A DNA stretch of 64,000 bases from the NCBI GenBank assembly GCA_025210485.1, contig JAOARN010000119.1:38370-102369 (forward strand), read 5' to 3'. Position numbers and translations under genes: made by a program. Every line of letters begins with the position of its first letter. The first letter of the stretch is position 1. Shown here piece by piece: positions 48,145-57,051 of the stretch. This DNA comes from Marinifilaceae bacterium. GTDB lineage: Bacteria; Bacteroidota; Bacteroidia; Bacteroidales; Marinifilaceae. The notes below the pieces were generated by a model, which saw nothing but the letters and a program-made list of their open reading frames with translations, was not told where the DNA came from and did not search any database.

Positions 48145-48864
48145 TTAATTTTTTCTATTGGAAAGAATATTTTTTGCTGAGAATAAACATAAAATAGGTA
48201 TAGAGAAGAAGAAGACCAAGTCTTTACTATCAAGTATGCCTTTGGATATTGATTCGAAATGATTTAATAGGCTTAAATAATTGAATAGTTTTGCCCAAAA
48301 ACCAACAAATCCCTCTGATAAAAAATCAAAAATATAGTGAAAAAATATTCCAATCGATACTGTTGAGATTGAAGCAACTATTGGATTTGAAGATAAACAA
48401 GAGCACATTATTCCGATACTGATATATACCATGCTCATTAAAACTAAACCGACATATCCTAATATGATAGCTGAGTGATCAACCGATCCAATTGACCATA
48501 ATGAAAAATAGTAAATTAGTGTTGGAGCAAGGGAGATTAGCACCAATACCAATATTGAAGAAAATTTACCTAGAATTAATTCCCAATCTGATATAGGTTT
48601 TGTTAAAAGTAATTCGAGTGTACCTGATTTCATTTCTCCTGCTATAGATCGCATGGTAAGTGCTGGAATAAAAACAAATAAGCTCCAGTAGGCAACTTGA
48701 TAAAATGTTTCTAAGCTTGCTTGACCTGATACGAATATATCTATTCCATATAACCAGGTGAAAAATCCGCTAAAACCAAGAAATACTAGTATTAGTACGT
48801 AAGCTGTTAAGGAATCGAAGAATGTTTGTAATTCTCGATTCATAATTTGTATAAGCTGATTCAT
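48145..48864 (-). CDS. gldF: Gliding-motility ABC transporter permease GldF
   Basis: A 239-residue inner-membrane permease with six hydrophobic segments. It has the ABC-2 signature RSIAGEMKSGTLELLLTKPISDWELILGKF (here given in part: GEMKSGTLELLLTKPIS), which couples to the ATPase. It lies between gldA (9-bp gap) and gldG (6-bp gap) in a tight operon. Confidence 0.93.
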   Translation of the reverse strand: MNQLIQIMNRELQTFFDSLTAYVLILVFLGFSGFFTWLYGIDIFVSGQASLETFYQVAYWSLFVFIPALTMRSIAGEMKSGTLELLLTKPISDWELILGKFSSILVLVLISLAPTLIYYFSLWSIGSVDHSAIILGYVGLVLMSMVYISIGIMCSCLSSNPIVASISTVSIGIFFHYIFDFLSEGFVGFWAKLFNYLSLLNHFESISKGILDSKDLVFFFSIPILCLFSAKNILSNRKN

Positions 48865-48873
48865 ATATATTCT

Positions 48874-49803
48874 TTAATGTAATGTCAATTCTCTGAATAT
48901 GTCCTCTAATTTAGTTTCTGTAGGTGTCAACTCTGAAATATAGTATTGGTTTTTCACACAGAAATCAAATATGTTTTTTATTGAACTTAAATCTTTTAAT
49001 GACTGTATTTCATATAAATTGTCCTTTGAATTGATGAAATCAACAGACTCTATCGTTTCTATTTCTTTCAATTTGTCAAATATCTCATTCGGGTCACCTT
49101 CTTGTATCCCAACTCTTAGTATTTCATTTCCGCTAGCTTGCTTTCTTAACTCTTCGGCTGTTCCGTCAACTACAATCCTTCCATTGTTTATTATTATTAT
49201 TCTATCGCATGTAGCTTCTACTTCTGCCAATATATGAGAACTTAGTATCACCGTCTTTTCCTTGCCTATTCTTTTTATAAGTTCCCTAATTTCAACTATT
49301 TGGTTTGGGTCTAATCCAGTGGTAGGTTCATCTAGAATTAGTATTTCTGGATCATGTATTAGAGCTTGAGCTAGTCCTACTCTTTGCTGGTATCCTTTTG
49401 ATAATTCTCCTATTAATTTATGCTTTTCTCCTTCTAATCCACATATCCTTATCATGTCAAGTATTCTTTCAATGATGAGATGTTTTGGAACCTTATGTAT
49501 TTTTGCAATAAATTTTAGAAAATCCACAATATTCATATCATTATATAGTGGATTATTTTCGGGAAGATAACCAATAGTAGATTTTATTTGGCCTGGTTGT
49601 TCTAATATGGAGTATCCGCCAACTAGTACATCTCCGCTTTCAGGTTTTAGGTAGCAGGAAATCATTTTCATTGTTGTAGTTTTTCCTGCTCCATTAGGAC
49701 CCAAAAGTCCTAGAATTTCACCACCTTTAACTTTAAAGGAGATATTATCAACAGCTTTTTGCTCACCGTATTTTTTTGTTAAATTCTTTACGGAAATATC
49801 CAT
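48874..49803 (-). CDS. gldA: Gliding-motility ABC transporter ATPase GldA
   Basis: A 309-residue cytoplasmic ATPase. Walker A GPNGAGKTTTMKM (about 36-48), Q-loop IGYLPENNPLY, signature LSKGYQQRVGLAQALI, Walker B ILILDEPTTGLDPNQ and the switch His in LSSHILAEVEAT. The about 90-residue C-terminal extension is normal for the DrrA-like GldA group. It is the first gene of gldA-gldF-gldG. Its leader contains a 19-bp perfect inverted repeat (49839-49886) behind a possible -7 box (49958-49951). Confidence 0.93.
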   Translation of the reverse strand: MDISVKNLTKKYGEQKAVDNISFKVKGGEILGLLGPNGAGKTTTMKMISCYLKPESGDVLVGGYSILEQPGQIKSTIGYLPENNPLYNDMNIVDFLKFIAKIHKVPKHLIIERILDMIRICGLEGEKHKLIGELSKGYQQRVGLAQALIHDPEILILDEPTTGLDPNQIVEIRELIKRIGKEKTVILSSHILAEVEATCDRIIIINNGRIVVDGTAEELRKQASGNEILRVGIQEGDPNEIFDKLKEIETIESVDFINSKDNLYEIQSLKDLSSIKNIFDFCVKNQYYISELTPTETKLEDIFRELTLH

Positions 49804-49838
49804 ATTTTATTGATTTACTTTGATTTATCTTGTTTTGA

Positions 49839-49886
49839 ATTTATCTGATGAATTCAATGTCCTTGTTTTGAATTCATCAGATAAAT
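49839..49886. repeat. 19-bp perfect inverted repeat in the gldA leader
   Basis: Arms 49839-49857 and 49868-49886 are perfect complements (core TTATCTGATGAATTCAA) with a 10-nt spacer. It lies 36 nt before the gldA start. No T run follows on the minus strand, so an RNA hairpin or operator is more likely than a terminator. Confidence 0.8.
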
Positions 49887-50445
49887 ATAAATAAGAAGAA
49901 AAGTTATTTTAATAATATATAATGAATTATACTATAATCAAGTAATTTAACAAAAATAAAAAAATAGATGAGAGTGAAATTAACAAAGGTTTATTTTAAC
50001 ATATATTAACATGCTGTATTTTACCTTACTAAAACGAATTAATAATGCTAGAATATAGGGCTGGTTTTTTGAACTTTTGTCACCATCGATAATCTCAGGA
50101 AATTTAGTTCACTTAGTGTCGAATAATGTATTACTTGACTTTTAGAATTGTTGTGGTCTTTAGTTTTTGATTGTGTATATATTTGAAATCCAGTTGTTGT
50201 AGGGGATTTCATCTCCAATAAGCTATTTATATTTTATTGTCCGATATGATGTATCAAGAATTTTTGTATAAGATAGTTTTACTCATCCTTGTCGGCAGCT
50301 GATGTGTATAGCTTATGACTGATAGGTTCACAGCTGTCAAAATAATATTGGCTTAGCATGTATTTCATATTTTGAGCGAGCTAATTTGTTTTTCTGATTG
50401 CCTATATTCTTAGTATATAATTTTTTAGAGGGGTATTATATTGTA

Positions 50446-50491
50446 AGCAAGCAGAATTAATACAATTTTTATTGACTTAATTCTGCTTGCT
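50446..50491. repeat. 15-bp inverted repeat downstream of the bacteriocin-like gene
   Basis: AGCAAGCAGAATTAA (50446-50460) pairs perfectly with 50477-50491 around a 16-nt loop. It lies 58 bp past the stop of the minus-strand gene. The tail is not T-rich, so function as a terminator is uncertain. Confidence 0.65.
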
Positions 50492-50548
50492 GTTCAACAC
50501 CAAGCTATAAAAAGGAAAGAAATAAGTAGTTTGATGTTTTAGATATGC

Positions 50549-51037
50549 TTACTTACAAGCATGAATCCATTTGCAGATGGCTTTAGCAACTTTAGTAGGA
50601 CCATCTGATATTATTGCTGTGATAGATCCAATAAATGCTAATGCAGCTTCTACAGAAACATGAGCAAATTCTGCTAATGCAATTACTGCGGCAGATTCAA
50701 CTGTAAGATCTGCTATCCCTACAGCACCTACTCCAATTATGATAGTTGCCACAACAAATGCTCCTGTCATACAACTGTAACACTTTACTTTTCCAAATAT
50801 AGACCCTTCTAGCATCTGATTACTTCCATCTGCCACACCAGCTAATGACTGAGTGAAGTCAGAACCCAAACTTTTAAAAAATACATTAAAATCTTCTTCA
50901 TTTGTAGTTGATAAATCCAGACCTCCTTTACTAAAATACTCTAAAGGATTTGCAATTAAGTTAGCAGCTTTATCAGGATTATTAAATGCTTCTTGAAGAA
51001 GTTCTTCTGTCCTTTCTTGATAAATTTCTAAATTCAT
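50549..51037 (-). CDS. Bacteriocin-like precursor with leader and hydrophobic cysteine-flanked core
   Basis: A 162-residue protein I cannot place in a firm family. Residues 1-80 are acidic and helical, and include ANLIANPLEYFSKGGLDL, which recalls nitrile-hydratase-like or double-glycine leaders of secreted peptides. Residues 86-161 form a core: Cys86-x2-Cys89 (KCYSCMTG), then about 50 residues rich in Ala, Ile, Val and Gly, then AKAICKWIHACK with Cys155 and Cys161. Paired cysteines at both ends of a hydrophobic glycine/alanine body resemble halocin-C8-like or other large bacteriocins. No modifying enzyme, immunity gene or dedicated exporter lies beside it. Function is inferred. Confidence 0.6.
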   Translation of the reverse strand: MNLEIYQERTEELLQEAFNNPDKAANLIANPLEYFSKGGLDLSTTNEEDFNVFFKSLGSDFTQSLAGVADGSNQMLEGSIFGKVKCYSCMTGAFVVATIIIGVGAVGIADLTVESAAVIALAEFAHVSVEAALAFIGSITAIISDGPTKVAKAICKWIHACK

Positions 51038-51227
51038 TTTTTGTTGTTTAATGATTTTGCCTACTCTAATTCAGTTTTCGGCCAACCTGTATTGAAGCAA
51101 TTTATAGTATTGAGTAATACCTTCTATTTTTTTAATCTCTTTTTTGAATGTTTTAATTTTATGTATTGTAGGTGTTTAATTGCTAGAATACCAATTCTAA
51201 TTGGAATATATTTCTTGATTGTAAGGT

Positions 51228-53699
51228 TTATTTTTTAAGAACTTTTATAGTTGTAGTATACTGTTTTGCATTTAAGTATAAAATATACATACCACTATTT
51301 AGATTTGAAACGGGAATTTGTATATCTGAACTCAGTCTATTGTATGTTTTTTTAAAAACAATATTACCCGATGTGTTATATAATTCAATTGAGAATTTCT
51401 TGTCTAAAACATTTTTTATATTTATATGTAATACATCCTTAACAGGGTTTGGATATATGCATATATCATTGTCCTTCGCAATTTCAGCGATACCCATAAC
51501 GCTAGTAGAGATTATATTAAAAGATTGTTGTATTTTATTCTGACCGTCATTTATTTCTATTACTATATGATCTTCACCAGGTTTAGGAGGAGTGCCGCTT
51601 AAACAACAGGTATTATTATTTGTTGAAAATTCTAGCCAATCTGGCTTTTCTAATATCGTTATTGTACATTCATCATTATCTTGGTCTTCAAATTCTATTT
51701 CATATAGATATAAATCTTCTGTATTTGTTTCTAGTAATGGTTTTGATATGAATACAGGTGTGTCATTTACATTATTTACACTGATTGTAAACTCTTTACT
51801 AAATGTTAATCCACCTTGGTCGGTTACAGTAATATTCAGATTATGTATATTTTTGTCTTCGAAATCAATAATAGATTTAGTTATAAGTTTATCTCCTTTT
51901 ATTTCAAAATTTGGGTTGTCTGGTATAGAGTAGGTAAAGGTTTGTTCTGTTTTTGAATCTATATCCTTTGCGGTTAATACAGCTATTTCTGTTCCTATTT
52001 CTATATTTTCATTTATTTCATTATTTGATAATTCAAGACTTATAGGCTTTTCATTTACATTATTTACATTTATTGTAAACTCTTTGGTCAAACTCAAGCC
52101 TGTCTTATCTGTTACAGTAATATCAAGAATGTGTTTATCCGCCTCTTCAAAATCTAAAGTAGATTTAGTTATTAGTTTATCTCCGACTATTTTGAACAGA
52201 GAATTATTTTCTAAACTATATGTAAGAATTTCATCATCGTCCACATCAGTACCTGTTAGCTTACCTATCTCGTGTTCTGCTTTCAAGTTTTCATCTATTT
52301 TATTATTTGATAACTCTAAATTGCTTGGAGCATCATCATCAACTGGTTTAATATTGATTATAATCTCTTGTTCGATATAATAATCAGGCATGATTTGATT
52401 ACGCTGAGTACGACTATGAACTCTTAGCTTAAGCTTATTGGTACCGTATTTATTTGGCTTCGTTGACAATTCGATTTTATCATATTCTATATTAATTTCT
52501 ACAGAGTTTGAATCTGTATCTAGTATTTTATAATAGTTTTGATAGGTCATTCCCACAGATGGAGGTGAAGCAAAGTATTCTCCTAGGTTTATCGTTTGGT
52601 TTCCTTGATCTTCATTTAATTCTATAGCTGTGTTTTTAATAAATCTTGGAAATAAATAGGATACCTGGCTATATGGAGTGCATATAATATCATCAGGAAT
52701 ATTACAATTTTCGCCGTCAGGATTGTTTTTGGAATTATATGGTCCCAGTTCATTTCCAAACCAGTTGTTCGCTATAGAAAATATTGGATAATGATCACCT
52801 TCTATTAGATTTGTACAATTTGTGAAATCATTATACTTTATATCTAGCCCTTCGAAATTAGCATCCGTGATTTTATTTCCTTCAAAACGAAAGACATTTT
52901 CGCAATTGCTTATTCTCAATCCTTGAAATTTTAATTGACTATTATCTCTAATTACATAGGCGGTAGTTGCATAATTAATATTTACTTGACAGTTAAAATT
53001 AAGATCATGTATTATTGGAAGGTCTAGGGTTCCCCAATCACCTTTGCATGGCTTTGTAGCATCCCCATCACCATTAGTATCTCCTCCATAGCTATCGTCT
53101 TTATATGAAGTGAAAATTACAGGAATATATCGATAATCTCGATTATCTAGCGTCCCATGATTATCAGCAATATAACTGTTGTACTTAGACTTGTATATTA
53201 TGTTTGCATTTTCTTTAAACTTTACAATAACCCCTGAATGAATATATATATTACAAAAAAGGGTTAAGTCTCCTTCTACAACATAAATACTTCCTTTTTG
53301 TAGAAATAAAGATTCACGTATTTCTCCTGTCAATACATATACTTGATTGGGTTTATACGCAAAACCAACTGCAACGCAGTTATCCCATAAGATTTCTCCT
53401 GATTTTAAAACTGTATATATAACATATTCTCTTTTTTCAAGATTTTTTACTTCCGTATCTACAAAAGTATTGGTTTTTATCAATTCTTTATTAATTCTTA
53501 TATTTTTATTATAAAAATCCTGTCTTGTAATATAGTAGCCTTCAACCTCTTCTTTTGTGTAGTGGTTCCAGGTTAATGTTATTTGACTATCCTCTGTTTT
53601 TGATGCTTTCATATCTAATCTTACTATTCTCATAGCAGAATAGCTGCTTAAAGAATAAATACAAAATAGAATTGTAATTATAGTATATTTTTTAATCAT
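51228..53699 (-). CDS. Large secreted protein with cadherin repeats and T9SS type A sorting domain
   Basis: An 823-residue surface protein. Signal peptide (1-21), a fibronectin-like N-terminal segment (about 25-110), a beta-helix-like section with DTNGDGDATKPCKGDW (about 195-215) and SIANNWFGNELGPYN (about 310), then at least two cadherin repeats. The repeats carry NKIDENL / NEINENI openers, TGTDVDDDE / TAKDIDSKT calcium-type motifs and FTINVNNVNEKP / FTISVNNVNDTP ends. A putative-Ig segment follows. The last about 75 residues (ICIYPNPVKDVLHINI ... SGMYILYL) are a type A Por-secretion tail. It is probably an adhesin or matrix protein. The upstream gene is divergent. Confidence 0.88.
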   Translation of the reverse strand: MIKKYTIITILFCIYSLSSYSAMRIVRLDMKASKTEDSQITLTWNHYTKEEVEGYYITRQDFYNKNIRINKELIKTNTFVDTEVKNLEKREYVIYTVLKSGEILWDNCVAVGFAYKPNQVYVLTGEIRESLFLQKGSIYVVEGDLTLFCNIYIHSGVIVKFKENANIIYKSKYNSYIADNHGTLDNRDYRYIPVIFTSYKDDSYGGDTNGDGDATKPCKGDWGTLDLPIIHDLNFNCQVNINYATTAYVIRDNSQLKFQGLRISNCENVFRFEGNKITDANFEGLDIKYNDFTNCTNLIEGDHYPIFSIANNWFGNELGPYNSKNNPDGENCNIPDDIICTPYSQVSYLFPRFIKNTAIELNEDQGNQTINLGEYFASPPSVGMTYQNYYKILDTDSNSVEINIEYDKIELSTKPNKYGTNKLKLRVHSRTQRNQIMPDYYIEQEIIINIKPVDDDAPSNLELSNNKIDENLKAEHEIGKLTGTDVDDDEILTYSLENNSLFKIVGDKLITKSTLDFEEADKHILDITVTDKTGLSLTKEFTINVNNVNEKPISLELSNNEINENIEIGTEIAVLTAKDIDSKTEQTFTYSIPDNPNFEIKGDKLITKSIIDFEDKNIHNLNITVTDQGGLTFSKEFTISVNNVNDTPVFISKPLLETNTEDLYLYEIEFEDQDNDECTITILEKPDWLEFSTNNNTCCLSGTPPKPGEDHIVIEINDGQNKIQQSFNIISTSVMGIAEIAKDNDICIYPNPVKDVLHINIKNVLDKKFSIELYNTSGNIVFKKTYNRLSSDIQIPVSNLNSGMYILYLNAKQYTTTIKVLKK

Positions 53700-53954
53700 A
53701 ACTGAAGTTTTATTGTGTTCCTAAAGTAGATATTATTATACCAAGTGTATTAAATTATTTATAAACAATAATATTATATAATAAAATAGAATCTGTGTTA
53801 TATACCTGTTAAATAAATACTATATTTACAGTGCAATTTTTAAAAAAGATCAATAAAAATCAAAAAATAGTACTATACATTTTAATATACATCTAGTTAA
53901 AGTGGTATATATCAGCTTTAAACACGCAATCTCTGATTGCTAAAGATATTTTAT

Positions 53955-56204
53955 ATGAAAAAAATTATATTTAGACTTAGTGCACTTGTTTGTCTTTTTT
54001 TAAGTAGTTATAGCTGTTTTTCATTTAACAAAATAGATTCTCTAAAAAGGAATTATATAGAGCAAAAAGGAAAACAAAGGTTAAGAACTGTTCTTAAAAT
54101 TGCGAAAGAATATTCTTATTCGAATGATGCTGATTCTACATTATATTATGCTAATAAAAGTTTGAAACTTGCTGATAAATTAGCTGATGACTATTCATAT
54201 TTAGCTTCCAAATTGTATATATCAGCAGGATATTTTACAAAGAATCAGTATGTATTCTCAAGAAAAATAGCTTTAGAAGCTTGTGAGCGAGCAAAGGTTT
54301 TGAAATTTAATAAATTAGTTCTGCAATTGGGGTACATGGTAGGTAGAACATATCAAAAGCAACATAAATATAGTATTGCAATAAATGAGTATAGCAAGTT
54401 GTGGGATTTATTTGTATTGAAAAGTGATTCTATAAAACTTACAAATCATGTAATTAATTATTTAAAAGAAATTTCTAAGCAGATCAGTTATTCCTACTTT
54501 TACTCGGCTGACTGTCAGAAAGGTATTGAGTATTTCAAAAATATTATAAATAGAGATATACAATCAGTCAATGATCAATTGAAAAGAGCTATTTATTCAA
54601 ATATCTCCTTTCTATACAGTCAAGGAAATGATATGAATTTATCACAATTTTATCTATTAAAGGCATTAGAGATAAGTGAAAAATCAAAAAACCCAAATGA
54701 TATGTATCAAGATTATGCATATTTGGGTTCCAATTATTATAATTTATCTGATTATAATAATGCTATAATCTACTTTGAAAAAGCTCTAGGAATTGCAAAA
54801 GAACAAAATTCATCAAGAAAAATAGCCTGGATTTTGAATAATTTATCTTCCTCGTATTTAGTAATGGGGAAGATAAAGAATGCCCTAGATATAAAATATG
54901 AAAGTATGGATATGTTTAGTAAAAATAAAGATTCACTTGGTTTGGGATATGTACATACAAGTTTGGCAGAAAATTTTATAAGATGGAGAAACTACAAATC
55001 TGCTAGATTTCATATAAATAAAGCTCTAAAGATATATAAGAAACTAGATTCAAAGCAAAACATATTAGCATCCTATAAGATTATTTGCAGAGTTGATGTC
55101 TCTGAGCAAAAATATGATTCACTGGAATATCATAATAAATTTTTGAATAAAAGCTTAATAGATAAAACGCATAAAGTTCTTGCTGCAGAACATCTATATT
55201 TTAATGGAATATTAGAATTTTATAAATATAATAATCCAGCTCAAACAATTAAATACTTTGAAAGATGCATAGAGATATCCGATAGCATAAATAAACCCAT
55301 TGTATATATAGCCCTTAATAATGAGTTAAGTAAAGTCTATTTTTCAAGAAAACAATATAGTAAAGCCATACAATATGCAAGAAAATCATGGTCATTGACA
55401 GACAAAGTTAGAAGTATAAAAGATAAAAAGGATATTGCAGTTCAGCTTACTAAATGCTACGAGGCATTAAATATGCAGGATAGTGTTGTGAAATATCTAA
55501 AAGTTCAAAACAAACTAAACGAGGAAATATTTAATCTTGATAATATACTTGCAATGTATGAAAAAGAGCGTTTGTCAAACTTGGATGATATTAATAAAGA
55601 GAATAAAAACTTGATTAAGAAAAATATATTCTTTTCTCGAATGTTGAATAGTTCCATATACTCATTTATTCTAATATTAACATTATTAACTATAGGAGGA
55701 ATAATTCTATCGAAATTAAGGAAAAAAAGATTTTTACTTTCTATAAAACAAAACGAAAGAGAGAAAATAAATATTATTACTAAAGCTGAAGAAAATGAAC
55801 TTAAACTAAAACTAGAAATTACGGAACTAGAAAGAACAAAAACAGATTTGTGTGAATCATTAAATAAAATAAAGCAAAATGTAGTTTCTGATGATGAGAA
55901 ACTAGAATTACATTGCATCAAAAATAAAAAGATAATCACACGAGATGCTTGGGATGATTTTATGATAAATTTCAATAAGGTTTATCCTGAATTCTTCTAC
56001 AAGCTTAGAAATAAGTACCCTGATTTATCTCCTAATGAAGAAAAAATATTGGCACTAATAAAGTTAAATCTTAAAACAAAAGAGATGGTAAATATTATGT
56101 GTATCTCAACTAATAGTTTGAATATGGCAAGATATAGGTTGAGAAAAAAAATGAGTCTAGAAAAGAATGATAAATTAGAAGAAATTGTAAGTGATTTGAA
56201 TTAA
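53955..56204 (+). CDS. Membrane TPR protein with C-terminal helix-turn-helix
   Basis: A 749-residue sensor-like regulator. Signal peptide or anchor (1-22), about ten TPR units in the periplasm (about 30-530; YAYLGSNYYNLSDYNNAIIYF is typical), one membrane helix (about 565-588), a cytoplasmic coiled coil (about 590-655) and a C-terminal LuxR-like HTH (LSPNEEKILALIKLNLKTKE ... NSLNMARYRLRKKM). This TPR-TM-HTH design is common in Bacteroidetes and links envelope cues to transcription. It is divergent from the cadherin T9SS gene, a plausible target. I start at ATG 53955; the TTG at 53937 would put charge before the signal peptide. Confidence 0.85.
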   Translation: MKKIIFRLSALVCLFLSSYSCFSFNKIDSLKRNYIEQKGKQRLRTVLKIAKEYSYSNDADSTLYYANKSLKLADKLADDYSYLASKLYISAGYFTKNQYVFSRKIALEACERAKVLKFNKLVLQLGYMVGRTYQKQHKYSIAINEYSKLWDLFVLKSDSIKLTNHVINYLKEISKQISYSYFYSADCQKGIEYFKNIINRDIQSVNDQLKRAIYSNISFLYSQGNDMNLSQFYLLKALEISEKSKNPNDMYQDYAYLGSNYYNLSDYNNAIIYFEKALGIAKEQNSSRKIAWILNNLSSSYLVMGKIKNALDIKYESMDMFSKNKDSLGLGYVHTSLAENFIRWRNYKSARFHINKALKIYKKLDSKQNILASYKIICRVDVSEQKYDSLEYHNKFLNKSLIDKTHKVLAAEHLYFNGILEFYKYNNPAQTIKYFERCIEISDSINKPIVYIALNNELSKVYFSRKQYSKAIQYARKSWSLTDKVRSIKDKKDIAVQLTKCYEALNMQDSVVKYLKVQNKLNEEIFNLDNILAMYEKERLSNLDDINKENKNLIKKNIFFSRMLNSSIYSFILILTLLTIGGIILSKLRKKRFLLSIKQNEREKINIITKAEENELKLKLEITELERTKTDLCESLNKIKQNVVSDDEKLELHCIKNKKIITRDAWDDFMINFNKVYPEFFYKLRNKYPDLSPNEEKILALIKLNLKTKEMVNIMCISTNSLNMARYRLRKKMSLEKNDKLEEIVSDLN

Positions 56205-56629
56205 AACTCTTTTTTTTATTTTTTGATATGTCTCGTCCTAGAATAAGCTTACAATAAAAAGCTTAAAAATGGAACAAACATTGGTTTTGTATCTAATTAT
56301 CAATGTATAACCAACAATAAATCCTTCTTCGGACATCTGTCTTCCATGAAAAATATTTTTTTGTGTGAAAATGAATTATTCTTATTCTTTTTGTGTGAAT
56401 TTTAATTATAAATATAATATGAAAAATCATCATATTCCATGAATAACGATATTGTTTTTATTTAATTATGAAAAGCAATAGTTGATATAGCAGCTTTGTA
56501 TGATACTCAACGGTTAGTATATGAAAAGTAGGTGATTAGGAAGCATGAATTATTCGGTTAGCACAAAGTTATATGCGAGTTAAAACCTTTGAATTTATTA
56601 CTGTTTTGCCTATTTTTTGCACATTATCT

Positions 56630-57045
56630 GTGCGCTTAGAACACAGTATTTGTAAGTTCTATAAAAAGTTTGAAAATATAAACCTATTAATATAAAACAA
56701 AAACAAATAGATAGTTCTTTTTCAAGAGGTTTAAATTCTTATAAATTGAATTGCATTACCAAGGATTAGCTAGTCGTTTGCTTTGTATTCTAAATATTGG
56801 AAATGGGAGAGAAGCTCTAAAAATGAAATTTTTTATCGTAGAAACGCACGGCCGTGCGTTTCTACGATAAAACCTGCACAAACAATCTTATTTTGCAACA
56901 GATCATTCTGTTCCTAAAATTAGTCATCAGTAAGGAACCGTCTTATACTAAAACCGCTAGCTTTATGCTGAGTTTGCCGAAGTGTATGGTGTGAGAGGTT
57001 CATCCCATCAGTTATCTACTGGTGAGGGGGATGGTTGATTGTAGG
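56630..57045 (+). mobile_element. Internally deleted group II intron remnant
   Basis: The 5' part starts at a GTGCGC (56630) and, from GAACACAGTATTTGTAAG on, is nearly identical for about 100 nt to the segment starting at 63876. The 3' part (about 56918-57035) matches the 3' end following the broken maturase at 60622-60740: GTCATCA, GGAACCG, ATGCTGAGTTTG, GGTGTGAGAGG and CATCAGTTATCTACTGGTG are shared. That order suits domains V-VI of a group II intron. The maturase ORF is missing and a 42-bp palindrome sits in its place. Exact boundaries are estimates. Confidence 0.65.
56831..56872. repeat. Perfect 42-bp GC-centred palindrome
   Basis: A perfect palindrome with no spacer, centred at 56851/56852, core ACGCACGGCCGTGCGT flanked by GTAGAA/TTCTAC and TTTTATC/GATAAAA. 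It lies inside the deleted intron remnant. Its GC-rich core contrasts with the surroundings. Confidence 0.9.
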
Positions 57046-57051
57046 GCATTT

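Larger units (their letters stand above)
49804..50548. other. Gene-less region carrying two long inverted repeats
   Basis: About 745 bp without an ORF. It holds the gldA leader repeat (49839-49886), a minus-strand TATTTTTG -7 match (49958-49951) and a second long inverted repeat near the bacteriocin-like gene (50446-50491). Confidence 0.5.

Noticed and set aside
56225..56340. Possible remnant of an IS3-type insertion sequence (TCTCGTCCTAGAATAAGC followed by an ATG GAA CAA ACA start)
   Set aside because: The frame ends within about 14 codons and I could not recover any transposase motif or inverted-repeat partner.
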